Part shown: positions 1 to 8,600 of the stretch, piece after piece
How positions within the stretch are numbered: position 1 is the first letter of the stretch
Layout: every line of letters begins with the position of its first letter
Source of the DNA: JAILEN01 sp036723975
GTDB taxonomy: Bacteria > Bacillota > Clostridia > Lachnospirales > Lachnospiraceae
DNA length: 31,764 nt
Reading direction: 5' to 3'
Assembly (NCBI GenBank): GCA_036723975.1
Contig: DAIMGJ010000021.1
Coordinates: 1-31,764 of the forward strand
The notes under the pieces: generated by a model
The model's input: the letters and a program-made list of their open reading frames with translations, nothing else
Database searches by the model: none
Told to the model about the DNA's origin: nothing
Made by a program: the position numbers and the translations under genes

Positions 1-87
1 TCCATGTGTTCCGCCTAGTTCATAAATATGTGTCCAGGATTCTGGGTACATATCAATTTCCTCGAAAGGCTTTAAATTTGGGTTTGG
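1..87 (-). pseudogene. Partial reading frame at window edge, unknown product
   Basis: A minus-strand frame is open from position 87 to the window edge. It reads PNPNLKPFEEID, then MYPESWTHIYELGGTHG from a possible ATG at 51. A TAG at 88-90 lies directly upstream, and the same frame continues above it as KCKYGE, so the sequence looks like one coding stretch cut by an amber codon. A GAGGA sequence lies about 7 bases before the ATG at 51, so translation from that codon is possible. I do not recognise the family. It lies downstream of the toxin gene and could be a broken gene or the start of an intact one beyond the window. Confidence 0.3.
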
Positions 88-98
88 CTATTCACCGT
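78..98. repeat. Left copy of imperfect 21-bp direct repeat flanking the toxin locus
   Basis: This 21-base stretch matches 970-990 in the same orientation at 18 of 21 positions by eye. On the minus strand both copies contain codons for Gly-Glu-(Gln or stop)-Pro-Asn-Pro. The two copies bracket the complete toxin-antitoxin locus. Confidence 0.5.
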
Positions 99-144
99 AT
101 TTACATTTTTTAGAATCAAAATAGAATCATTGTTATATTTTCTT

Positions 145-681
145 TTAAGAATACTGCCTGCACAACTCTTCCAACTCTTTATATGGAAGAGCTGATTTTA
201 CATAACCTGCCGTTGTATCGTTTTCAAGTTTTTGTTTATATAAAACCTCTGCGTTATTTCTTATCTTCTCTTGGTTCTTTCTTATGAAAATAATCTCATT
301 CTGAACAAGATCTTTATATGCTTCATCTGTTTCGTTTTCCAAATCATATAATTCCAGTTCAGACTCCGGTACAGGAATCATATGACTGATTCGAAGCGTT
401 CCTTTGAGTTCCTTTTCTCCGGCAGAATTTTTAACCACTATTCTGATAATAGGAATAATACTCTTCTTTATTACCTTCGTAGCACCTGCCACTTGATAAT
501 CCGTATCCTTCGGTGACGACATAGGAATATAATAGTTATACTCACCCATCATAATCACAATTCCCACATACTTCCGCGTATGCGTTCTGTTTTCTACCTT
601 ATTTGAGTAAACATTCGGATATTTGTCTCTTAAATAAGATATATACTTATCCGAAACGCTATAAACCTTAAACTCTTCCAT
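145..681 (-). CDS. toxN: Type III toxin-antitoxin endoribonuclease toxin, ToxN/AbiQ (CptN-like) family
   Basis: This 178-residue protein has the length and layout of ToxN/AbiQ/CptN toxins: an N-terminal KVYSVSDKYISYLRDKYPNV segment, a YVGIVI strand, then YIPMSSPK (residues 51-58), then RISHMIPVPESELELYDL and a helical C-terminus with NEIIFIRKNQEKIRNNA. The Ser-Pro-Lys motif corresponds to the catalytic region of ToxN. Toxins of this family cut RNA and are held inactive by direct binding of a repeated RNA antitoxin. The ATG at 681 is preferred over an in-frame TTG at 690 because GAGG lies just upstream. Immediately upstream are a terminator, two 38-bp repeats and a promoter, which is the diagnostic layout. 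The family is known for phage abortive infection and plasmid or chromosome maintenance. The choice between the ToxIN and CptIN subfamilies needs a search. Confidence 0.9.
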   Translation of the reverse strand: MEEFKVYSVSDKYISYLRDKYPNVYSNKVENRTHTRKYVGIVIMMGEYNYYIPMSSPKDTDYQVAGATKVIKKSIIPIIRIVVKNSAGEKELKGTLRISHMIPVPESELELYDLENETDEAYKDLVQNEIIFIRKNQEKIRNNAEVLYKQKLENDTTAGYVKSALPYKELEELCRQYS

Positions 682-701
682 AATCCTCAATCCATCTTAG
701 T

Positions 702-730
702 AAAAAATAAGGGAGCTATAATGCTCCCTT
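702..730 (-). terminator. Rho-independent terminator between antitoxin RNA and toxin gene
   Basis: The arms AAGGGAGC (709-716) and GCTCCCTT (723-730) are a perfect 8-bp inverted repeat with a 6-base loop. On the minus strand they are followed by TTATTTTTTAC. In type III systems this terminator makes antitoxin RNA exceed toxin mRNA, because only read-through transcripts reach the toxin gene. Confidence 0.85.
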
Positions 731-806
731 GAGTTTAAAATCTCCCACTTATTGGTAGGGACTCACCCGAGTTTAAAATCTCCCACTTACTGGTAGGGAC
801 TCACCC
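731..806 (-). repeat. Two tandem 38-bp antitoxin repeats
   Basis: Units 731-768 and 769-806 abut directly and differ at one position (T at 752, C at 790). The low copy number resembles CptIN-type loci and differs from the five-and-a-half 36-nt repeats of the Pectobacterium ToxI. Confidence 0.95.
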
Positions 807-824
807 GGCGATAGTTTCCTATCT
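731..824 (-). ncRNA. toxI: ToxI/CptI-like repeated RNA antitoxin
   Basis: The transcript predicted from the promoter at 831-858 should start near 824 and contain two 38-nucleotide repeats before the terminator. In RNA sense each unit begins GGGTGAGTCCCTACC and ends GGGAGATTTTAAACTC. Within a unit TCCC can pair with GGGA, and GAGT with ACTC, giving nested or pseudoknot-capable pairing as expected of this antitoxin class. The A/U-rich ATTTTAAAC at the end of each unit is a plausible processing site for the toxin, as ToxN-type enzymes cut their own precursor in A-rich sequence. The start point, fold and cleavage site are inferred. Confidence 0.85.
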
Positions 825-830
825 ACAAAT

Positions 831-858
831 AGTATAACACGATTTCTCAAGAAAACAA
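831..858 (-). promoter_or_regulatory. SigA-type promoter of the toxin-antitoxin locus
   Basis: On the minus strand TTGTTT (853-858) and TATACT (831-836) are separated by 16 bases. The position places the RNA start about 18 bases before the first antitoxin repeat. Confidence 0.7.
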
Positions 859-920
859 CCTGGTTTTTAATTTTGAAAGACACGCTACGAGAATAACTCC
901 GTTCTTGAATGTAAACATTT

Positions 921-956
921 AAATAAAAAAGACTTCCGAGAAAACTCGGAAGTCTT
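921..956 (-). terminator. Terminator of the rpsL-rpsG-fusA-tuf operon
   Basis: AAGACTTCCGAG (929-940) and CTCGGAAGTCTT (945-956) form a perfect 12-bp stem with a 4-base loop. On the minus strand they are followed by a T-rich tract. The hairpin starts 39 bases after the tuf stop codon and insulates tuf from the toxin locus. Confidence 0.92.
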
Positions 957-969
957 GATTTGTAAAAAA

Positions 970-990
970 TGGGTTGGGCTGTTCACCGAA
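970..990. repeat. Right copy of imperfect 21-bp direct repeat flanking the toxin locus
   Basis: This copy lies between the tuf stop codon and the tuf terminator. On the minus strand it can be read as GEQPNP in a frame with no start. The matching copy at 78-98 reads GE, stop, PNP. Confidence 0.5.
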
Positions 991-995
991 TAAAA

Positions 996-2183
996 TTACT
1001 CGATAACAGTTGCAACTCTTCCTGAACCTACAGTACGTCCACCTTCACGGATAGCGAAAGTAAGACCCTGCTCCATAGCTACAGGATGGATTAACTCGAT
1101 AGTCATTTCTACGTTATCACCAGGCATGCACATTTCTGTACCAGCAGGTAATTCACATACACCAGTAACGTCTGTTGTACGGAAGTAGAACTGAGGACGA
1201 TAGTTGTTGAAGAATGGAGTATGACGTCCACCTTCATCCTTTGTTAAAACGTAAACCTGAGCAGTAAACTTTCTGTGGCAAGTTACTGTACCAGGCTTAG
1301 CGATAACCTGTCCACGCTGGATAGCATCACGATCAACACCACGAAGTAATGCACCGATGTTATCACCAGCCATAGCTTCGTCTAACTGCTTACGGAACAT
1401 TTCGATACCGGTAACAACTGATTTACCAACTTCTTCCTTAATACCAAGGATTTCGATTTCATCGTTAAGATGAAGTGTACCACGCTCAACACGTCCGGTA
1501 GCAACAGTACCACGACCTGTGATGGTGAATACGTCCTCTACAGGCATAAGGAATGGCTTATCAGTATCACGCTGAGGATCAGGGATGTACTCATCAACTG
1601 TCTTCATGAGTTCCATGATCTTGTCGCCCCATTCTCCGTTAGGATCTTCAAGAGCCTTAAGAGCAGAACCCTGGATGATTGGGCATCCTTCGAATCCGTA
1701 CTCTTCCAACTGCTCGGTAACTTCCATCTCTACTAATTCGATAAGTTCTGGATCGTCAACCATATCGCACTTGTTCAAGAATACAACGATGTAAGGAACA
1801 CCTACCTGACGAGCAAGTAAGATGTGCTCTTTTGTCTGAGCCATAACACCGTCAGTAGCAGCTACTACAAGGATAGCACCATCCATCTGAGCAGCACCGG
1901 TAATCATGTTCTTTACGTAGTCAGCATGTCCCGGGCAGTCAACGTGAGCGTAGTGACGATTCTCTGTCTCATACTCAACGTGAGCAGTAGAGATTGTGAT
2001 ACCTCTTTCACGCTCTTCCGGAGCCTTATCGATGTTTTCAAAATCTACAGCAGCGTTACCTGCAACTCTTTCAGCAAGAGTCTTTGTAATAGCAGCTGTT
2101 AAAGTAGTTTTACCATGATCTACGTGACCGATGGTACCAATGTTACAATGTGGCTTGGTACGGTTAAATTTCTCTTTTGCCAT
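996..2183 (-). CDS. tuf: Translation elongation factor Tu
   Basis: EF-Tu carries aminoacyl-tRNA to the ribosome as a GTP complex. At 395 residues it has normal length. The GTP-binding motifs are GHVDHGKT (19-26), RGITI (60-64), DCPGH (82-86), NKCD (137-140) and SALKA, followed by the two beta-barrel domains ending RVATVIE. The ATG follows an AAGGAGG site. It is the last gene of the rpsL-rpsG-fusA-tuf operon and also has its own promoter in the fusA-tuf gap, which suits the high demand for this protein. Nothing in the sequence is unusual. Confidence 0.99.
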   Translation of the reverse strand: MAKEKFNRTKPHCNIGTIGHVDHGKTTLTAAITKTLAERVAGNAAVDFENIDKAPEERERGITISTAHVEYETENRHYAHVDCPGHADYVKNMITGAAQMDGAILVVAATDGVMAQTKEHILLARQVGVPYIVVFLNKCDMVDDPELIELVEMEVTEQLEEYGFEGCPIIQGSALKALEDPNGEWGDKIMELMKTVDEYIPDPQRDTDKPFLMPVEDVFTITGRGTVATGRVERGTLHLNDEIEILGIKEEVGKSVVTGIEMFRKQLDEAMAGDNIGALLRGVDRDAIQRGQVIAKPGTVTCHRKFTAQVYVLTKDEGGRHTPFFNNYRPQFYFRTTDVTGVCELPAGTEMCMPGDNVEMTIELIHPVAMEQGLTFAIREGGRTVGSGRVATVIE

Positions 2184-2247
2184 TTTTAAACTTCCTCCTT
2201 ATATTTGACCATAAATAGTCTCATTCGTTTCAAATCGGCTAAATCTT

Positions 2248-2276
2248 ATTATATTAAAGATTATTTGATTTTTCAA
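2248..2276 (-). promoter_or_regulatory. Internal promoter for tuf
   Basis: TTGAAA (2271-2276) and TATAAT (2248-2253) on the minus strand are 17 bases apart, within the 120-base fusA-tuf gap. Just upstream of it, a small AACCTAC/GTAGGTT hairpin (2281-2297) follows fusA without a T tract, so read-through from fusA is expected too. Confidence 0.75.
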
Positions 2277-2303
2277 CATAAACCTACTTCGTAGGTTAAT
2301 TTG

Positions 2304-4421
2304 TTATTTTGCAGAATTTGCAATGATCTTGTCCTGAACGTTCTTAGGTACCTGCTCATATCTTTCAAAGAACATAGAGTAGTTACCACGTCCCTGTGTA
2401 GATGAACGAAGTTCTGTAGAGTATCCGAACATCTCAGCAAGCGGTACGAATGCACGTACAATCTTACCACCACCAAGGTCGTCCATTCCTTCGATCTGAC
2501 CACGCTTAGCGTTTAAGGAACCGATTACATCACCCATGTATTCTTCAGGCATGGTTACTTCAACCTTCATGATTGGCTCAAGAAGTACCGGGTTACCCTG
2601 CTTCATAGCATCCTTAAATGCCATAGAACCGGCAATGTGGAATGCCATTTCTGAAGAATCGACTTCATGGTAAGATCCATCGTATACAGTAGCGTGTACA
2701 CCAAGTACCGGGAATCCTGCAAGGATACCAGCCTGAGCAGCTTCTTCGATACCTTCACCAACTGACGGGATGTATTCCTTCGGAATTGCACCACCGACAA
2801 CGGTAGACTCGAACTTGAATGTTTCTTCACCGTTCGGATCCATCGGCTCGAACTTAACTTTACAGTGACCGTACTGACCACGACCACCGGACTGCTTAGC
2901 GTACTTAGAATCGATATCAACAGCCTTAGTAAAGGTTTCCTTGTATGCTACCTGAGGAGCACCAACATTAGCCTCTACCTTGAACTCACGAAGAAGACGG
3001 TCAACGATAACTTCCAAGTGAAGTTCGCCCATTCCGGCGATGATTGTCTGACCGGTCTCAGCGTTGGTATGAGCACGGAAAGTAGGATCTTCTTCTGCAA
3101 GTTTTGCAAGAGCTTCACCCATCTTACCCTGATCGTTCTTGGTCTTCGGCTCAATAGCAAGCTCGATAACCGGCTCAGGGAATTCCATTGACTCAAGGAT
3201 AACCGGATGCTGTTCATCACAGATTGTATCACCGGTAGTAGTAATCTTAAGACCTACTGCTGCAGCGATATCTCCGGAATATACCTTGTCGATTTCTGTT
3301 CTTGAATTTGCGTGCATCTGTAACAAACGTCCAACACGCTCCTTCTTATCTTTTGTAGCATTTAATACGTAAGAACCTGAATTCAATGTTCCGGAATATA
3401 CACGGAAGAATGCAAGTTTACCTACGAACGGATCCGTCATGATCTTGAATGCTAAAGCTGCGAAAGGTTCGTCATCAGAAGATGGCTTTGTGATTTCGTT
3501 ACCTTCCATGTCAACACCCTTGATATCAGGGATATCTGTAGGAGCCGGCATGTACTCGATAACACCATCAAGTAACTTCTGAACACCTTTGTTCTTGTAT
3601 GCAGATCCGCAGTATACAGGAACTGCTTCACAAGCGATGGTACCCTTACGAAGAGCAGCCTTCATGTCTTCAACAGAAGGAACTTCATCTTCTAAGTAAG
3701 CCATCATAAGGTCGTCATCTAATTCGCAACATTTTTCAACAAGGTTATTATGCCATTCTTCAGCCAAATCCTTCAAATCGTCAGGGATTTCTTTGATTTC
3801 AATGTCCTCACCCTTGTCGTCATTGTAATAATATGCTTCCATCTCGAACAAATCGATCAAGCCCTTGAAATCATCTTCAGCTCCGATCGGAATCTGTACA
3901 GGGATAGCGTTCTTGCCCAAACGATCAATGATTGTCTGAACAGACATGAAAAAGTCCGCACCCATTTTATCCATCTTATTGATGAATGCCATACGAGGTA
4001 CGTTGTATGTGTCAGCCTGACGCCATACGTTTTCTGACTGAGGCTCAACACCGGCCTTTGCATCAAATACACCTACGGCACCGTCAAGTACACGAAGTGA
4101 ACGCTCTACTTCTACAGTAAAGTCTACGTGTCCCGGGGTATCGATAATATTTATACGATGCTCTAAAGCTCCGGCCTTTGGTTTATGATGGTCTTCCAAT
4201 GTCCAGTGGCAAGTAGTAGCTGCGGATGTGATTGTAATACCACGTTCCTGCTCCTGCTCCATCCAGTCCATGGTAGCTGATCCATCATGAGTCTCACCGA
4301 TTTTATAGTTTACACCGGTATAATATAAGATACGCTCTGTAAGAGTGGTCTTACCGGCATCGATATGTGCCATAATACCAATGTTTCTGGTTCTATCAAG
4401 TGGATATTCTCTTCCAGCCAA
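2304..4421 (-). CDS. fusA: Translation elongation factor G
   Basis: EF-G drives ribosomal translocation by GTP hydrolysis and assists ribosome recycling. The protein is 705 residues, typical for the family. Visible motifs are AHIDAGKT (18-25), RGITITSAA in switch I, DTPGH near residue 95 and NKMD near residue 148. Domain IV (GRGQYGHCKVKFEP) and domain V (RGQIEGMDDLGGGKIVRAFVPLAEMFGY is split by the alignment of the last quarter) follow. The ATG has AGGAGG about 7 bases upstream. It lies 38 bases after rpsG and before tuf in the streptomycin operon. It is the ordinary housekeeping EF-G, not a Tet(M)-type protection factor. Confidence 0.98.
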   Translation of the reverse strand: MAGREYPLDRTRNIGIMAHIDAGKTTLTERILYYTGVNYKIGETHDGSATMDWMEQEQERGITITSAATTCHWTLEDHHKPKAGALEHRINIIDTPGHVDFTVEVERSLRVLDGAVGVFDAKAGVEPQSENVWRQADTYNVPRMAFINKMDKMGADFFMSVQTIIDRLGKNAIPVQIPIGAEDDFKGLIDLFEMEAYYYNDDKGEDIEIKEIPDDLKDLAEEWHNNLVEKCCELDDDLMMAYLEDEVPSVEDMKAALRKGTIACEAVPVYCGSAYKNKGVQKLLDGVIEYMPAPTDIPDIKGVDMEGNEITKPSSDDEPFAALAFKIMTDPFVGKLAFFRVYSGTLNSGSYVLNATKDKKERVGRLLQMHANSRTEIDKVYSGDIAAAVGLKITTTGDTICDEQHPVILESMEFPEPVIELAIEPKTKNDQGKMGEALAKLAEEDPTFRAHTNAETGQTIIAGMGELHLEVIVDRLLREFKVEANVGAPQVAYKETFTKAVDIDSKYAKQSGGRGQYGHCKVKFEPMDPNGEETFKFESTVVGGAIPKEYIPSVGEGIEEAAQAGILAGFPVLGVHATVYDGSYHEVDSSEMAFHIAGSMAFKDAMKQGNPVLLEPIMKVEVTMPEEYMGDVIGSLNAKRGQIEGMDDLGGGKIVRAFVPLAEMFGYSTELRSSTQGRGNYSMFFERYEQVPKNVQDKIIANSAK

Positions 4422-4459
4422 GGTTTTTTCCTCCTATAATTATTTTAAATACGTAAAAA

Positions 4460-4930
4460 TTAGAAACGATAGTGTGCGAAAGCCTTGTTAGCTTCTGCCA
4501 TTCTGTGCATTTCTTCTTTACGCTTTACAGCTGCACCTGTGTTATTAGATGCATCAAGGATTTCTTTTGCCAATCTCTCTTCCATAGTCTTTTCGCTACG
4601 GTTACGTGAGAAAGTGGTTAACCAACGAAGGCCTAAAGCCTGACGACGGTCAGGACGAACTTCGATTGGTACCTGGTAGGTAGCTCCACCGATACGTCTT
4701 GCCTTAACTTCAAGAACAGGCATAACGTTATTCATAGCTTCTTCGAATACTTCGAGCGCAGGTTTTCCTGCTTCTTCTTCAACTCTGGCAAATGCACCGT
4801 AAACGATCTTCTGAGCGATACCCTTCTTACCGTCTAACATAATGTTATTGATAAGCTTGGTAACCACTTTGGAATTGTAAATCGGATCCGCCAGAACGTC
4901 TCTTTTAATAGTATGTCCTTTACGTGGCAC
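4460..4930 (-). CDS. rpsG: 30S ribosomal protein S7
   Basis: This 156-residue protein matches S7 in length and motif order: MPRKGHTIKRDVLADPIYNS at the N-terminus, KLINNIMLDGKKGIAQKIVY, PVLEVKARRIGGATYQVPIE and ALGLRWLTTFSRNR, ending EANKAFAHYRF. S7 starts assembly of the 30S head by binding the 3' domain of 16S rRNA. The start is set by GGAGGG about 8 bases upstream. The 136-base gap to rpsL is longer than others in the operon. In enteric bacteria S7 represses its operon at this junction, but I see no clear matching structure here. Confidence 0.98.
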   Translation of the reverse strand: MPRKGHTIKRDVLADPIYNSKVVTKLINNIMLDGKKGIAQKIVYGAFARVEEEAGKPALEVFEEAMNNVMPVLEVKARRIGGATYQVPIEVRPDRRQALGLRWLTTFSRNRSEKTMEERLAKEILDASNNTGAAVKRKEEMHRMAEANKAFAHYRF

Positions 4931-5066
4931 GTTTCTTCCCTCCTAAATCATAATAATTTAATCATCGGTACTCACATAAGATGTGTTCGCGCTGTATTTT
5001 AAAGTGAAAAAAATACAAACACTAACCTTTTATGTTCATACAAATTTCGTTTCTAAAAATGGTCTA

Positions 5067-5495
5067 TTATTTAGCAGCCTTTGGACGCTTAGCACCATAT
5101 TTAGAACGAGCCTGCTTACGATCAGCAACGCCTGCAGTATCAAGTGTTCCACGGATTACGTGATAACGTGTACCAGGTAAATCCTTTACTCTACCACCAC
5201 GGATGAGTACAACACTGTGCTCCTGAAGGTTGTGACCTTCACCAGGAATGTAGCTGGTAACTTCGATTCCGTTTGAAAGACGTACTCTGGCGATCTTACG
5301 AAGAGCTGAGTTCGGTTTCTTAGGAGTAGCAGTCTTAACAGCTGTACAAACACCACGCTTCTGCGGAGAAGCTGTATCTGTAGGTCTCTTCTTTAAAGAG
5401 TTGAATCCCTTCTGAAGAGCTGGTGAGTTAGACTTCTTTACAGATGTCTGTCTACCCTTTCTAACTAACTGGTTAAATGTTGGCATTCTTTTCAC
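5067..5495 (-). CDS. rpsL: 30S ribosomal protein S12
   Basis: S12 lies at the decoding centre of the small subunit. The protein is 142 residues with the family landmarks MPTFNQLVRKGR (after the short leader MKR), KRGVCTAVKTATPKKPNSAL, VTSYIPGEGHNLQEHS and GGRVKDLPGTRYH, and a basic C-terminus ending KRPKAAK. The lysines at which streptomycin-resistance changes occur, in TPKKPNS and RVKDLPG, are both wild type. The ATG at 5495 has AGGAGGTG upstream; an in-frame ATG at 5486 gives the conventional MPTFNQ start and is an alternative. It is the first gene of the operon and has a very strong promoter. Confidence 0.97.
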   Translation of the reverse strand: MKRMPTFNQLVRKGRQTSVKKSNSPALQKGFNSLKKRPTDTASPQKRGVCTAVKTATPKKPNSALRKIARVRLSNGIEVTSYIPGEGHNLQEHSVVLIRGGRVKDLPGTRYHVIRGTLDTAGVADRKQARSKYGAKRPKAAK

Positions 5496-5564
5496 CTCCT
5501 GTTTTACTTACTATACGCCATTTTCCAATCATTAGAATAATCGCAAATTAACGCATGCTAAAAT

Positions 5565-5593
5565 ATTATATATGCGAGTTTTTTCATTGTCAA
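5565..5593 (-). promoter_or_regulatory. Consensus SigA promoter of rpsL-rpsG-fusA-tuf
   Basis: On the minus strand TTGACA (5588-5593) and TATAAT (5565-5570) are both exact consensus and 17 bases apart. The predicted leader before rpsL is about 65 bases. Confidence 0.93.
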
Positions 5594-5607
5594 GTGAAAT
5601 TATAACT

Positions 5608-5678
5608 AAAAAATAGCAATCCACACTTCCATCGGGCGCCAAGGAAGCGCCCTACATGGAAGGTGAATTGCTATTTTT
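5608..5678 (-). terminator. Terminator after rpoC
   Basis: The long inverted repeat has outer arms AAAAATAGCAAT and ATTGCTATTTTT and inner arms CTTCCAT/ATGGAAG and GGCGC/GCGCC. It begins 17 bases after the rpoC stop and immediately precedes the rpsL promoter, so rpoBC and the rpsL operon are separate transcription units. The A/T-flanked symmetry means it could also terminate the other strand. Confidence 0.9.
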
Positions 5679-5695
5679 AATCTTAATCGCTCTAA

Positions 5696-8600
5696 TTACT
5701 CAGCGTCATCCGCGACGTCAACTGCTTCTTCAGCAGGAGCCTCTGCCATAGCAGCGTCTAAGTCTTCTTTCATCTGCATGTTGTATTCAGAGTTCAAACG
5801 GATATTTCCGTATCTCTTCATACCGGTACCTGCAGGGATAAGTTTACCGATGATAACGTTCTCTTTCAAGCCGAACAACGGATCAACCTTACCCTTGATA
5901 GCTGCATCTGTAAGAACCTTTGTGGTTTCCTGGAAGGATGCTGCTGACAAGAAGGAGTTGGTAGCCAAAGAAGCCTTTGTGATACCAAGAAGTACCTGAG
6001 AGAATTCAACCGGCTCTTTGCCTTCTGCAATGAGCTTCTCGTTTAATTCTTCCACATCAAGTCTGTCAGCCTGTGATCCCGGAAGTAAATCAGAATCTCC
6101 GGCAGCCTCGATACGAACCTTCTTCATCATCTGGCGAACGATAACTTCGATATGCTTATCGTTGATATCTACACCCTGAAGACGGTATACACGCTGAACT
6201 TCGCTGATGATGTAATCCTGTACCGCACGAGGATTCTTAATCTTTAAGATATCATGCGGATTGATGGATCCTTCTGTTAAAGCATCACCTGCTTCAAGAA
6301 CAGCTCCATTTACAATCTTTGTCTTCATATGTGAACCGTAAGGGATAAGGTAAGTCTTAGCTTCACCTGTTTCTCTGTTGGTAACAACAACCTCACGTTT
6401 CTTCTTAGTATCCTTAACTTCTACTTCACCGGCAATTTCGGTTACGATAGCAAGTCCCTTAGGCTTTCTAGCCTCAAAAAGTTCTTCTACACGAGGAAGA
6501 CCCTGTGTAATATCGCTTCCTGCCACACCACCGGTATGGAATGTTCTCATGGTAAGCTGTGTACCCGGCTCACCGATGGACTGAGCTGCGATGATACCGA
6601 TTGCCTCACCAACCTGTACTGCCTGACCACTCGCCATGTTTGCGCCGTAACATTTAGCACAAACACCAACCTTGCAACGGCAGGTCAATACGGTTCTGAT
6701 CTTAACCTTAGTAATCGGCTCACCCTTTTCGTCAACACCATTCTTGATGATGTTTTCAGCACGACGAGGAGTAATCATATGATTTCTCTTAACGATCATG
6801 TTTCCGTCTTTATCAAAGATGGAATCACAAACGTAACGTCCTGTAATACGCTCCTGTAAAGACTCGATGGACTGTTCGCCAAAGTTAATTGCTTCGACAA
6901 CCATTCCCGGAATCTCTTCTGCTCCTTCACAGCAGTCTCTTTCACGAACGATAAGTTCCTGTGATACATCAACAAGACGTCTTGTTAAGTATCCGGAATC
7001 GGCCGTACGAAGCGCCGTATCGGAAAGACCCTTACGAGCACCGTGTGCGGACATGAAGTATTCCAATACATCAAGACCTTCACGGAAGTTTGACTTAATC
7101 GGCAACTCGATGGTGTTACCCTGTGTATCCGCCATCAAACCACGCATACCTGCAAGCTGTTTGATCTGCTTATCGGAGCCACGGGCTCCGGAATCAGCCA
7201 TCATGAAGATGTTGTTGTACTGATCCAAACCGTCAAGAAGCTCTCTGGTAAGCTTATCATCTGTTTCTTTCCAAACAGAGATAACGTCTTTCTTACGATC
7301 TTCTTCGGTTGCAAATCCACGGGCAGCCATCTTGTTGATCTTTTCAACAGTTTCTTCTGCCTCTGCAATGAGCTGTGCCTTGCATTCCGGTACTGTCATA
7401 TCGGATACGGATACGGTCATTGCAGCAAGGGTAGAATACTTGTAACCCATAGCTTTGATATCGTCTAATACTTCAGCAGTCTTTGTAGCGCCATGAGTAT
7501 TAATAACTTTTTCAAGAATCTTCTTTAAGTCACCCTTCTTCACAAGGAAGTCAATTTCAGGGAGAAGCTCGTTTCCTTTTACGGAACGATCAACAAAACC
7601 TAAATCCTGAGGAATGATTTCGTTGAACATCATACGTCCCAAAGTAGTTTCTACAACACCGGTCTTAACAGATCCGTCTGCCATAGTCTTTGAAACTCTG
7701 ATGTGACATTTTGCATGGAAGTCAAGTTCTTTGTTCTCCTGAGCAAGGATTGCTTCGTTTAAGGACTTAAAGATCTTTCCTTCGCCAAGTGCACCATCAC
7801 GCTGCTGTGTCATATAGTAAATACCAAGAACCATATCCTGAGAAGGAACGGCAACCACACCACCGTCAGACGGCTTTAAGAGGTTGTTTGGTGACAACAG
7901 CATAAATCTACATTCAGCCTGTGCCTCAGCAGTTAACGGTAAGTGAGCAGCCATCTGGTCTCCGTCGAAGTCGGCGTTATATGCGGTACATACGAGCGGA
8001 TGAAGTTTAATAGCTTTACCTTCTACTAAGATTGGCTCAAATGCCTGGATACCAAGTCTGTGAAGTGTGGGGGCACGGTTTAACATAACCGGATGCTCCT
8101 TAATAACATCTTCCAAGATGTCCCATACTTCCGGCTGAAGTTTTTCAACCATCTTCTTAGCACCCTTGATATTGTTAGCAATACCACGATTCTGTAACTC
8201 TCTCATAACGAAAGGCTTGAAAAGTTCGATTGCCATTTCTTTCGGAAGACCACACTGATAAATCTTAAGTTCCGGTCCTACAACGATTACGGAACGTCCT
8301 GAGTAGTCAACACGCTTTCCTAACAAGTTCTGACGGAAACGTCCCGATTTACCCTTTAACATATCAGAAAGTGACTTTAATGCACGGTTACCCGGGCCTG
8401 TTACTGCACGACCACGGCGTCCGTTATCAATTAAAGCATCAACTGCTTCCTGAAGCATACGCTTCTCGTTACGTACGATGATGTCAGGAGCACCAAGCTC
8501 TAACAAACGACGCAAACGGTTGTTACGGTTGATGATTCGACGATACAAATCGTTCAAATCGGAGGTAGCAAAACGTCCACCATCCAACTGAACCATAGGG

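Noticed and set aside
731..806. CRISPR array
   Set aside because: The two 38-bp units abut without spacers and sit between a promoter and a terminator before a ToxN-like gene, which fits an RNA antitoxin.
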